DNA of 64,000 nucleotides. Source: Poronia punctata (lineage: Eukaryota; Ascomycota; Sordariomycetes; Xylariales; Xylariaceae). A model generated the notes under the pieces. That model was not told the DNA's origin. It did not search any database and worked only from the letters and a program-made list of their open reading frames with translations. This document shows, one piece after another, positions 13,012 to 23,905 of this stretch. Position numbers and translations under genes: made by a program. The stretch's first letter is position 1, and the number at the start of each line of letters is the position of its first letter. The stretch lies in contig MU401630.1 in assembly GCA_022579005.1 (NCBI GenBank), forward strand, positions 17,503 to 81,502, written 5' to 3'.

Positions 13012-15021
13012 ATGGGCGACGTTGACACCAATGACATCTGGGACTTATACCCTGTCCCCACCCTCGTACTTTCGCCGACTTGCATTATTCAGAAGGTTTC
13101 CGACGGCTTGCTGGACGCCTGGAAGCGTGAGAGGGTGGATTTTGTCGGCCAAGATGTCTACACCGCCCTCTACAGCAGCTCGCCTCTGGAGCGCTTTGAC
13201 CGCATCCCCCTCGCTCGCGCCATCCAGATAGCTGTCGAATCGAAAAAGTCGCAGGTCTGTTACGCCGGCTACAATGCGCACGGCTCGTCTTGGTCTGCCC
13301 GTGTCGTCCCCATCTCGCGCAAAGATCAGCTGCTTTCGCTTGTCCTCGAATGGGAGTTGGTCACGGGCAGTCTCACAAACGTCGTCGGCGAGGTGACACA
13401 AAACATGCTTTCGGTCGATGAGACCCTCCGTTTGCTTATCCAGTCTGTCAAAGATTATGCCATCTTCCTTCTCGACACGCGGGGTTACGTCGCGACTTGG
13501 AATCCCGGTGCCGAGGTACTTAAGGGGTATGAGAGGGGTGAAATCATCGGCACGCACTTCTCCAGGTTCTACGGCGAGGAGGATCTGCAAGGGGGGAAAC
13601 CGGAGAGGGAACTCGAGATCTGCCTGCGCGAGGGCAGGGTGGAGGACGAGGGTTGGCGGTACCGCAAGGACGGTAGCCGCTTCTGGGCGAATGTGGTCAT
13701 CACGGCCGTCTACCGGAACGGAATCCACGTCGGGTTTGGAAAGGTCACCCGTGACTTGACGGAGAGGCGCGATGCGCAATTACGGCTTGTCGAAGCATAT
13801 GAGGAAAGCGCCAAGTTAAAGAACGACTTCCTCGCCAGCATGAGCCACGAGATACGGACACCTATGCACGGCATGCTCTCGGCCTGTGCTCTCCTATTAG
13901 ACACCCCCTTGAATGAGAATCAGCGTGAGATGGCAGATCTCATTGCGGAATCAGGCCAGATCCTCCTCCAGGTCATCAACAGCATCCTCGACTATTCCAA
14001 GCTAGCATCAGGCAATGTGTCGATGAGCCAGCTTCCGGTCGACATCGAGAATATCGTCTCGTCAGTAATACGAAATGTGCAAGTGAGAATGCGGCCAGAA
14101 GTTAAACTGAAACTCGACCTACCGGACAACCTGCCGACATCCATTGTGGGAGACCCTCTTCGGCTCAGGCAGGTCGTCCAAAATATCGTCGATAACGCAG
14201 TAAAATTCACAGAAGAAGGATCGGTTACGGTTAAGACATCGATAGTAGCCGAAGATGCGTCTGGTTGTACCGTTTTAACCACAATTACCGATACCGGAAT
14301 AGGTGTCAAGATTGACAATGCCGCCGTGCAGGACCTTTACAAACCATTCTTCCAACTGGACCAGTCTACCAACAAACGTTTCCAAGGTACCGGCCTGGGC
14401 CTGTCGATTGCAAAGTCTTTGGTGGACCTGATGAATGGGGATATGGGATTCCGGCCCAACCCAGACCCTCACGGCAGCATTTTCTGGTTCACGGCCAAGT
14501 TTAAGAAAATCGTGGGAACGAGTCCTAAAGAGGAAGGCCATCGGAGGGCGCATGAGTTGTCCTACGAAGACAGCAACACGGTGATAAAACAGCTCCGAGG
14601 TATAGCGCCCAACAAGCGCATTCTCGCCGCCGAGGACAACCTGATCAACCAGAAAGTACTACTTCGCCTGTTACGTTCCTTCGGCCTTGCCGAAGTCGAC
14701 ATGGTATCCAACGGCGCCGAGGCAGTCTCATTGCTGAACAGCAGGAACGACTACGACATGATATTGATGGACGTCAGCATGCCAATCATGGACGGATTCG
14801 AGGCGACGTCGAAACTTCGGAGGAACGGCGTGCAGATCCCCATCGTGGCCATGACCGCTTACGCCCTCGCCGGAGACATGGAGCGGTGTCTAGAGAGAGG
14901 CATGGATGATTATATCGCCAAGCCGCTAAACAGGGATCTGTTAATGCAGAAGCTGTTGAAGTGGTTAAGCACCCCCGAGAAACTGAGCGATGGGCTCGGC
15001 ACAGTTACATTATCTCCTTAG
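13012..15021 (+). CDS. PAS-domain hybrid histidine kinase
   Basis: A single exon encodes 669 residues. Fungal hybrid kinases pass phosphate from His to an internal Asp, then via an HPt protein to Skn7/Ssk1-type regulators. Order: a divergent N-terminal PAS (about 8-120), a clear PAS/PAC (about 136-250, ending DLTERR), HisKA with SMSHEIRTPMHGML and phospho-acceptor His279, HATPase with N box NIVDNAVKF (Asn about 395), DTGIGV and GTGLGLSI, then a receiver (about 537-655) with AEDN, LMDVSMPIMDG (phospho-acceptor Asp587), MTAYA and the conserved Lys in AKPLN. All catalytic residues are present. There are no membrane segments or HAMP repeats, so it is cytosolic and not the Nik-1 osmosensor class. 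The frame is open upstream of 13012, but this is the first ATG. It ends in TAG, a genuine terminator. The sensed signal is unknown. Confidence 0.94.
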   Translation: MGDVDTNDIWDLYPVPTLVLSPTCIIQKVSDGLLDAWKRERVDFVGQDVYTALYSSSPLERFDRIPLARAIQIAVESKKSQVCYAGYNAHGSSWSARVVPISRKDQLLSLVLEWELVTGSLTNVVGEVTQNMLSVDETLRLLIQSVKDYAIFLLDTRGYVATWNPGAEVLKGYERGEIIGTHFSRFYGEEDLQGGKPERELEICLREGRVEDEGWRYRKDGSRFWANVVITAVYRNGIHVGFGKVTRDLTERRDAQLRLVEAYEESAKLKNDFLASMSHEIRTPMHGMLSACALLLDTPLNENQREMADLIAESGQILLQVINSILDYSKLASGNVSMSQLPVDIENIVSSVIRNVQVRMRPEVKLKLDLPDNLPTSIVGDPLRLRQVVQNIVDNAVKFTEEGSVTVKTSIVAEDASGCTVLTTITDTGIGVKIDNAAVQDLYKPFFQLDQSTNKRFQGTGLGLSIAKSLVDLMNGDMGFRPNPDPHGSIFWFTAKFKKIVGTSPKEEGHRRAHELSYEDSNTVIKQLRGIAPNKRILAAEDNLINQKVLLRLLRSFGLAEVDMVSNGAEAVSLLNSRNDYDMILMDVSMPIMDGFEATSKLRRNGVQIPIVAMTAYALAGDMERCLERGMDDYIAKPLNRDLLMQKLLKWLSTPEKLSDGLGTVTLSP

Positions 15022-15100
15022 TTATTTAGAGACAAGGAGGTTATAAAGGGGGCTTACTATCTCTATTTGTTTTTTATATTTTCTTTTCCATCTCGGAAAG

Positions 15101-15144
<44 letters not shown>

Positions 15145-18100
15145 GGGGGGGGGGGGGGGGGGGGGAGGAGGGGGTGGNNNNNNNNNNCTCGGAAAATTTA
15201 CTTTATATCCTTTTTTATTTTTTCAAATGGTGGTTATAATGGGGGCTTAATATCTCTTTTTTTTTTTTATATTTTCTTTTCCATCTCGTAAAGCGCCCCC
15301 CCCCCCCCCCCTCTTATACATATATACATACATACAAAGTTAGCGAGTTCCATATACACGAAGGTACGCAGCAATGGTTCATTCTTAAAAAATTATACAA
15401 GCGGTTCGGACATGGGATATGTAGTTTAATATATAACAAACAAAAAACATATATAACTTTAACTTGCCTTTCTTTCTTTCTTTCCCTCCTTGTTGTTTAC
15501 GTTGTGCAAATACTCGACTTTGTTTAGTTCGTTGCGTCCGTCGTATTAGCGCATCTATAATCAATCTATAAGGCGATGGGGATGCTTTCCGAAAGCAAGC
15601 ATCGTTCTCTTTACCAATGTCGCCAGGGAGGGCAACCATAACAGTCGCAAGAATTCTGAAGTGAAAGAAGGAGAAGTAGTAGTAGTAATAGTAGTTTACT
15701 TCCCCCGTAGGAAGGAAATTGGGCAGCAGAGACAATTTCTGTTTTTCTTTCCCCAAGCATGCAGGTGATTCACCCCCCCCCTCGCAAGTGATATATCATA
15801 TCCTTGTACCGAGGACCGCGGGCGTACCGCATTCTCCGGTTACCTAACAGGTTACCCATTTCACGCATGAATCTACGAGTAAAAATGCGGATATTTTCGA
15901 GAGGGGTTTCTTCTACGTTGGTTGAAATGTAATAGATCAGATATTCTCAACTCTTACTTAGATAGATGTCGTTGCAAGAACCTCTAAAATACCTTGGTTG
16001 GGCAAGAAGGGGGTTTGTGTACGAGTATGCTGCGGCCTACTTACTCGGTACTTAGTCTAGACCGCCGCAATGAGTCAACCAAGCTAAGTTAGCAGACATT
16101 CTTCCACCTATGTAAAATACCAAGCTAAAGAAAACAATACCTTATCATTCAGCAGGCAAAATGCATTGTCGGCCGACACGACACAACTCGCTCGATATCT
16201 ACTGGCACCCTTTTTTGATGATAAGCAACACGTATAATGCGGGTGCGGCTCCGCGTATGTTATGCGAATGGGTGGAGTGCACTTTAAACGGGCCCGCCCT
16301 GCTCTCCGGTCCGGGTCGGCTTACCCAGGTGGGTCTTCAGGGCTTCGCGGGGCCCGGCAGTAAGTAAGTATACGTGAAGATACACAGATCTACTGACATC
16401 AACTCCTGCGTATTTTGACCGGCACTTCGTTATGAGAAATTGGAAGTCCAGTGACAATATTGGAGGTTTCCCGATCTCCGTATATGCCAACTTCTAGTGT
16501 TGCTCCTGATGTCCGTACAGCCAATTCTGCCTAGTGGGCAGTAAAATAAGCCCCTTGAGAAGGGCAGGGGGCTCCAGCTTGCAGGATACAGGATGCGATC
16601 ACTTTGCTTGCATGTAGCAAGGTAGAGAGGGTGGATAGTGATGCCCTTATCGACGAGGTACCGAGTATCGCCCAGATCTGGCCCTACACAAGGGTCAGGA
16701 ACGAAGAGACAGCTCCCACAGCTTGGAGCCATGGTTAACATTAATGCTTAGACTCGTGCAACATGAATTGGTTGCCACTAGACGACAATTTGACTTGCTC
16801 ATTTAGACCTGCAGGAGCAGGGCCTCGGGGATGTTAACTTGCATCCGGTGTCTCAGATGCAGCCGCCACCAACGGTCTGTTGTGCGTAGTATCTCTTTAA
16901 CCTTTGGTAGCGAAAGCTAGTCGGGAATGAAGTTCTATTTGGGAATGATACGGCATTGCAAGGCTCTGCCGTACAACCCTGGACAAATCTTTCAAGACAA
17001 GACCTACTGTAGGTCAACTTATACCTAGAGTCTTTGATAAGACGCAGCAACTCTGATTCCGGGGGCTTATAATCCCAAAGACTTGGATAAGGTATTCAGG
17101 GGATTTGAGATTTGAGACTTCTGACACAACGGTCCTCATCTTGTGCCTGAATTGCCAAGTTCGTCAATACACGTAGGTACTAAGTAGGTAGTTTTATAAT
17201 ATAACCCCAGCCTTGAAAAATGAATCCGACAGTGTAATATCCACAGCAAGGACAGCGTTGCAAATGAATAGGTTTATACAAGGCAAGGAAGGTACTAGGT
17301 AGCCTAGAGTAATAGGTACCTATTTTCAAGGTGACATCGTGTCATCCTACCCAGAAGGAAGAGGAAATGAAGTACGAGTAGGTTAGCAGCCGCCTTCCCT
17401 GTATACGTGTACTCTTTGTAAGCTTTGGTAGCAGCTTTTCCAGATAGAGCCTCATACTTGAGTGATCAGTCAACTTTGGTTGCTACCCTAGCTCAACCTA
17501 TCAAGGCCCTGGCGTTAAACCAGCCGATGCAGGTACCGTCTATAAGCAATAGTCAATAACAGGTATTAGTTCTATCGCCACGGGAAATAGCGTGAATAGA
17601 GTGAATGACGCTGTAAGACGTGTCATGGCGCGTTGCTCATGGCCAAATAAGAGAGAACTGCGATAGGTGCGTAGGGTTTCATCCACAATGTATTGATGTT
17701 TTGGCAAAAGCGAGCATTTTATTCTAATCAATCCCGGTCGAGGCAACAGCGCCACATTTTTTTGTCTGGCGGGGTCGGAGATACAAATGCAGGCCAAGCA
17801 GGGCCTGTACCGAGGTAGGTAAGAACCATATGTGAAGGAGGAAAGTGCGGCTGTGATATGTATATTACGTGACCTAGGTACCTACATGTATTATTACAGG
17901 TATTTCCAAGCATCTATGTTGGCGTGAATACTGTCCAAGGTTATAACACCCATCTTCAGTAGTAAGAGCTACCTACCAGGTACTTAGTATATTGCTTGCA
18001 TGATGTATCATTTCACAAAACACTCATGTAGGTAGCTGAGAACCATCATATATATCTACATATTTAAGGCTAAGGTTAGAATCTACTAGAACGTACATAG

Positions 18101-18599
18101 TGTCAAAAAATGAGTGCCTCCCTTTCCCTCGTGCTAATGACAATGTATCGCACTGCTCAGCTTTGCAGAGCAAAATCTCCGAGTAAACAATGTCTTAAGG
18201 TTAGGAAGTTCTCCGGCATACTTATATTGCCTCTTATCCTTCATCAATAGTCAGGTCTAAGATAAATATCGCCTTGGATGCCACTGTTTCCTGCCCTCTT
18301 ACTTTCACCTTTGAAAACCAGAAAGACTACAGAATATAAGACGGAAATACCCAATCTTCCACGCTGCGATCGTCTTCTCATAGCAATAGGCCGTTTACTG
18401 TCAGTACATTCTTTTACCCTTTCATCGTCCGCCTGGCCTGATGATACTGTTATGGTTGGGTGGTTGGGTGGCTTGCTGCCATTGTCTTAACATTGCTGGG
18501 TTATTTGAGAACACGAGGATGACGTGCAGTGCAAACCAACTGATTGGCAACTTTAAACAGGCCTTCCATCCTCCAACCCGGCCATCGCTCAACAGCACA
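15022..18599. other. Gene-free region with assembly gap
   Basis: The stretch starts with the kinase 3' flank and the poly-G/N10 artefact described separately. After 15,312 there is AT-rich flank, a poly-Tyr-coding (AGT)n run near 15,675 that gives a spurious minus-strand frame, and ordinary intergenic DNA with TACGAGTA copies at 15874, 16020 and 17373. No gene was supported. Confidence 0.45.
15103..15295. other. Assembly gap with poly-G run and false duplicated flank
   Basis: A G run with scattered A (15103-15177) precedes ten Ns (15178-15187). The sequence after the Ns (15188-15295) aligns without any gap to 14995-15102, from the last kinase codons to AAAGCG. Most differences change a base to A or T. 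The left copy then runs into G, the right copy into C (15296-15311). This fits two contigs overlapping at a hard homopolymer rather than a biological repeat; the real genome probably has one copy. Confidence 0.75.
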
Positions 18600-20528
18600 A
18601 TGATAACCCATGGGGTAAAACGGAAGGCTCCAGGCTCCTCTTCTCAGCCGTTACAGAGGGAAATAAGCGGGAGCCCAAAGCCGCCACATCCTCCCCCAGA
18701 TCCCATGAGACCTCCAGATACCGCCAGCGGCCTCCATGGCTCAGCACAGGAGAGCGAGACTGGGGAAACCGATTATATGACCTACGCATATCAGAAAGGT
18801 GTGCCCTCAAGTTTTGACCTACAGATCAAGGAACACGAAGCGCGGATCCGGTCGCTCGAGGATGCCGAAGACTCGGCAATTGGGGCCATGCGACAGGTTC
18901 GAGACGAGGTACTACCGCGTCTAGATGCTCTGGCGCCAACTGTTTACTCACATAACAATGCCATTGAAGAACTCTCCAACCACCTTGCCGTCAGCCTTGG
19001 TAACTCCTCAGGCGACATAACTGACTACATAAGGGAGATCGCGAGCCAGATGGTCATGCCGCTAACCAGGAGTTTTACGGGCATGGCAGAGACTATCAAG
19101 CAGCTCCAAGAAGAGAATATCAAAATAAAAACCATGATAGGAAGCCACGAGGAGAAACTCACAGAACAGGGGCAGCAGCTTGTCTATGCTGAGGCTAAAT
19201 TAGTCGAAATTCAGCGTAAAAGCTTACCTACCAGGGTAAAAGACGTTGAAGAGAGCGTAGTTGACCACGGTATACGGCTGGGGCAGCATGCCGAACGCCT
19301 GACGGGGCAAAACAGGTTACTAGAGTCGTTACAGGATACGGTCGATATTCTAGTAGGTTCTACATATGTCGTTCCGGATAAACGACGCTCGTCCCTGGTT
19401 AACCTTAATACTCGATAGGATGGGAGCGTTTCGGCAATAAGACGAAGCCCCGGTCCTCAAGTAAATCAAGCTGACATTGCGGCGATTTTTAAACTCCATC
19501 AGCATCGCCTAGAGTATCTAGAGAGAACGGCCATGGAGAGAACATTCCAGCATCAGATCGGCCATGCACAAAAGGAACAACTACCGAACCCAATTAGCCC
19601 GCCGAGCCGCTCACTTCTAGGTAATAAAGATATAGAACCCAGTGTTGCTACTACACTTGAGGCCCCTACCGAAAGCCGAATTGAAATCTTGAGACGGGCA
19701 GATTTTCAAAATCCGGAGGATCTCGCAAGTCTGCAAGAACTTGAAGAGGAATTACTTCATGAGCCACTATATTCCGAATCAGACGAATGTGAAAATGCTT
19801 GCTACACAGTCCAGCGAGGGGGGGTTGACATGTGGTCTTGGCTCCGGTGTTATAGACGGAAGGCTCCGAAACTTATGTCAAGATTCTGGCAAAGAGAGGA
19901 ATGGCTAAATTATCCAGCCATCATCGAATTAAAACCACGCGGCCATGGACCCACAGGCAAAACATTGCCGCGCTACGTCTACGAGATCGGAGAGGTTTTC
20001 AGCCGTAAGGTGGTTCCAGAAGACCGCGGGGGACAGATGACTCAGCGCTCGACCGGATACCACCTTGTTGTCGACGTCACGAGGGCTGAAAAGTCGCTGT
20101 GGCTAGTCTATCGTTACGAAGAGCTCGACGACGACGATAAAAGCCTGAAACAGACTATTACATATGTACGCGACACCTTCTGGCATCCGTTCGCAAGCGT
20201 GGGCGAGTTTGATATCGCCATGATTTTCGAGCGGTTCGAAGACTGGAAAGGATCAGATACACCTGTGGGGGCTTTCACGAAGTCCAAGATCCTGGTACGG
20301 GACACAGGATGCGTCGTCCAACCAAGGTTTATTGAACCGGTTTTGGCGAAACTGAAAGTTGAGATCCAGCGGGGCTGGAACCCGACAGGCAAGCGGCAGG
20401 GCGGGAACGCGACACCGACGACACAAGAAAGGGCGATCGCTAATCGTGTCTCCGAGGGCGAGCGAGGCGACGATGTGGAAAACACCGCTCGGCCCAGCAT
20501 CGGACCCAATGTGATGAGCGATATCTAA
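18600..20528 (+). CDS. Unrecognised coiled-coil protein with one in-frame TAG
   Basis: The frame is open from 18600 to the TAA at 20528 except for one TAG at 19416-19418. A 66-nt stretch from GTAGGT at 19353 to that TAG has donor, a TTAAC branch-like site and acceptor, and is phase 0. Splicing it gives exons 18600-19352 and 19419-20528, 620 residues. Otherwise a nonsense mutation is present: the codons inside it (VPDKRRSSLVNLNTR) also read like protein. The N-terminus is basic and Pro/Ser-rich (KRK, possible nuclear signal). Heptad-rich helices follow, about residues 75-250 and resuming after the junction. Last comes a globular, Trp- and Tyr-rich domain (about 335-560; RYVYEIGEVF, YHLVVDVTRAEKSLWLVYRYE) ending in a polar tail. 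I do not recognise the family. An upstream in-frame ATG at 18441 adds 53 residues that look non-coding, so the 18600 start was preferred. Confidence 0.7.
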
Positions 20529-23500
20529 ACTACTCTAGTGGTACACTCCACGAGAACTTCGTCCGTGTCGGGTAAGAGAAACGACCGTTGTCCTCATCAC
20601 ATTCAAGCAAGAGATCACATGCTAAACTAAACTTTAACTTGGAATTACCCTCTCTCTCGGTACGCGCCGCCTCTATGATACCTATCTTTCGCCGATGGAC
20701 TGGAGAAGTTGCGTAACCTTACATGTCTATAGCCCTCCACCTTAGCTGAGCCCCAGCATGTAACGTTATAACTGCTAGGTTAGATGGAAGGGGCCAAAGT
20801 ATGTTGGGGTGTGGTTAGGGAGGGGGGTTTTTTTGGTAGCTGTTATAATCAACACCCCAGGAGGTGTACGCGGGGCTGGCGGGGTATCTCCCCCGCATCC
20901 CATTCTCCCTGGACGCCCATGGGACCCTAGAACGCGACCAGTGCAAAGGAGAGAATGTGAGTTTCCCCGAGATATTCCATGTGCTGAAGAACGAGAGCCC
21001 AAGATGATTAATAACTGTCCGTAACTACTGTACATATGCGAGGAAGTACGCGTAGGAATCTGAGAAATCCATAGGACTAATTAATGAAAGGGCTAGGGGC
21101 CGGATAGAATGTCCCTCCCTGTTCGGCATCTCCGCTTTTGCGAGTAGACTCGGCTTCGGTTCTCGTCAGTCGGGGGCTTTGGTATCGGTAAGTGCCTCTC
21201 ACCCACGGCAAATGGTTTCCGTAAGCTCCTCCGGCATAATCACAGAAGATTCACACAGCGACGAGGTATGCCAGCTGCTACACAAGCTTTTCTAATAGGT
21301 AGCACAAACAGCCCGCGAGACTCTTAAGTGGTTGCGCTTACGAGTACGGGCGGGGATACATACCATTGTACTACGAGTATAGCGTAGCACAAGAGCCGCG
21401 ACTAAGGTTATAAGGTAGGGGATGTGGCGGCACTTACCGTACATAATAGTCTAATAGATTGGTCATGTATGTACTACATATTCATATGTGTGTGTACATG
21501 CATGCAAGGTTAAGGTAGGTATATCACAGCCCAGTGAACAGCAAAAGTGTCCGTGCTCAGAAACCATATCATCAACTCTGCCGTGTCTGGTTATTGCACT
21601 CCAAAGACCACCACCGACTTATACGTGTACGTGTATATCGTACATGTTTAACCTTGAATATGTGTATGAGTGGTACAAGGTGAGGCTAATCGGGTTCCTG
21701 CCCCTGACTGTCATTCAAGACGGAAAGATCCTGTGATTCTTTCGAGACCCTCCCTTTTCTGTAATTATCTACGCGAAGCACCGTTCGCTGAGCTTCCACA
21801 GAAAAGTAAATTGAACAAATCCAAGTGGAGAGAGGGCAGGGGAGGGATTGCGGGATTGTGGAGAGAAATAAAATGAGCTCTTCCTGTGAGTTGGGGCCAC
21901 CCAGACCGGTATAGGTAAAGCCCGTACAGTGTTATTCCATATAATAAGCTACAAGGATTCGAGCTGCCGAGTAGGTATTAGGTATTTCTTCCCCCGCAAA
22001 AGCGGGAATGGCCTGGCCTGATGGAAAAAGTGTCGATGCTACCATCTTCCCCAGCTTTACCTACGATACATACCTACTTACTTGTACACGTATTAATATG
22101 TATTATTACATACCGCAAATTCCCAGCTCGTACGTTTTACTAGCCCGCTCTATACGCTAGACAAACCGAAAGGCGTCTGTAACAAGCAAGCGCTAGGAGC
22201 AAAAGTATGTTCGTTTCTATGAAAATACAAAAAACATGAAGAGAACCTTAATAAATAAGAAAAAGAAAAGACCCGAGAGCTATGTTAGAAGACATACGAG
22301 CCTGTTCTGTTAGGGCTTAGCGTGTAGAGCTGAGAATTTGTGGTTCTGTGTTACCGATGATGTGTCTGTCCCTCTACTTCAAGCTTTCTTCTGCTCGTAA
22401 ACACCGGTGCAACGGAAAGTACAACCTAGCAAATATATGTACACGATGCAGATTGTATTTTCTAGGTTATACCTTCTTGTTCAACCTCAATTTCCGCGCC
22501 TTTACGAGCATTCATCTCTTGGGAGGATGAAGAAAAAAGCTCACTTGCTCCCTGTAGACTTGTCTTGTCATTCCATGTATGTATTCGTAAGCAATAAAAT
22601 GGTTCACTGGCGGACCAACATTATCTTGTGGCGCAACAAGTGCATATGAAGGAATCATACTACCGGGCCGGGGAGCGCGGGGTTACCTAACCTTATAGCA
22701 GTTGGGTGCACGACCCCATTGGCGAAACTTCCAACCCAAGCTTGCGCCCAGTCGCGCCAATATTGTCTTTCATCGGCCCTTTTTTTTTTTCTTTCTCGAA
22801 CACACGATTCCTGTTTCTCGGAAGCGTATATTTAGTTCAGTGGATCATCATCAAGCCGTAGGGCGGGCAGAAAGGCTTAGGTTATGTTAATAAGTATTCC
22901 TGTAAAACAAGCTTTGGGATGCTCTGATTAGGTAAGTGTTTTGTTTTCAGCCCTGGGGAAAACGTAGAATGCAGAGAATCAAGAAAAGAAGGGTGACAAA
23001 TACGATAGGTAGATAATAATTTTGTTTTCCACGGAATAGGGATATTTCTATTTTTAAACATTAAATTAGGGTTTCACCTTGAACACGGCAAGTTGTTCTG
23101 CCTATCGTAATACTTAACTTATGGTTTCTCATTTTGCCCTTCTTCTTTTGCTTACTCTCATCTACGAGTACGAGTACAGATCTTTCTTTGATCTGTGCCC
23201 GCAGTCCACATGGCCGACATGGAGCTAGACCAAGACATAGGTACTGCATATTGGGGGAGGGGGAGGCGGTATCACCCAGCCGGACTCATGGTTCCGTTCA
23301 GTCGGTCGTTATTCCCCATCGTTCAATGACGCCTTCCTTCTTTGGCGAGTGGTAATAATGAGGATTGTTCGCACTCCTGCCCACTTTTAGTCTCTATTCA
23401 ATTGCCCGTTCCTTTGTAACTGGGGCTCGAAAACGTTCGTCCCAGACCCCTAGAAGGACGTAAGCGAACAAGGGGCTAAATTTGACCAAGCATTGGCCAT

Positions 23501-23905
23501 GATCTCTGACCAATCTTGACGTTATGATTCCCCAGAACCCTGCGTTCGCAGAACTGCACCCAAGCTAATCCCGGTCTACATAATCTTCCTCCTCGTACCT
23601 TCTTGTACTCGTAAAGGGATTTACGCGAACCTGCAAGTGACAATAACATCTATACCTACATGAGATATTCCGACGCACGATAGAGTGTGATGAACAAGGC
23701 TGTTAGATTAGGTACGTAGCGTATCCCCTGCGGGTGCAGTAATCGCTGTGCATATAAATATATAGCGGCCGTTGGGGAGATCGCCCGTCCCTTGTTTTTT
23801 TCGTGTTTACTCCCCGAGCCTGTTTCCGGATACGCTGGAGATTTGGTTACGCCTGGTTTCGACCGATACTGCGCGACATTTGACCGACACGCAGGAGAAA
23901 CAGCG
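20529..23905. other. Gene-free region upstream of beta-glucosidase
   Basis: No coding region or RNA gene was found. TACGAGTA/TACTCGTA occurs at 21339, 21372, 23163, 23169 and 23606. Near 22,770-22,900 and 22,980-23,060 the sequence turns AT-rich without a recognisable element. The last 150 bases carry the beta-glucosidase TATA-like box. Confidence 0.45.
23753..23760 (+). promoter_or_regulatory. TATA-like box of the beta-glucosidase gene
   Basis: TATAAATA lies about 150 bases upstream of the ATG, in a plausible place for a core promoter with a leader of roughly 100 bases. I did not find an unambiguous CreA or XlnR site close to it. Confidence 0.4.

Noticed and set aside
15067..15291. Plus-strand frame with a long poly-Gly stretch
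   Set aside because: It is translated from the poly-G/N assembly artefact and the false duplicate.
15385..15756. 123-codon minus-strand frame
   Set aside because: Low-complexity (AGT)n and AT-rich DNA producing poly-Tyr; no domain and no good context.
18441..18599. Upstream in-frame ATG for the coiled-coil protein
   Set aside because: The 53 extra residues look like translated non-coding sequence; 18600 starts directly at a basic Pro/Ser-rich N-terminus.
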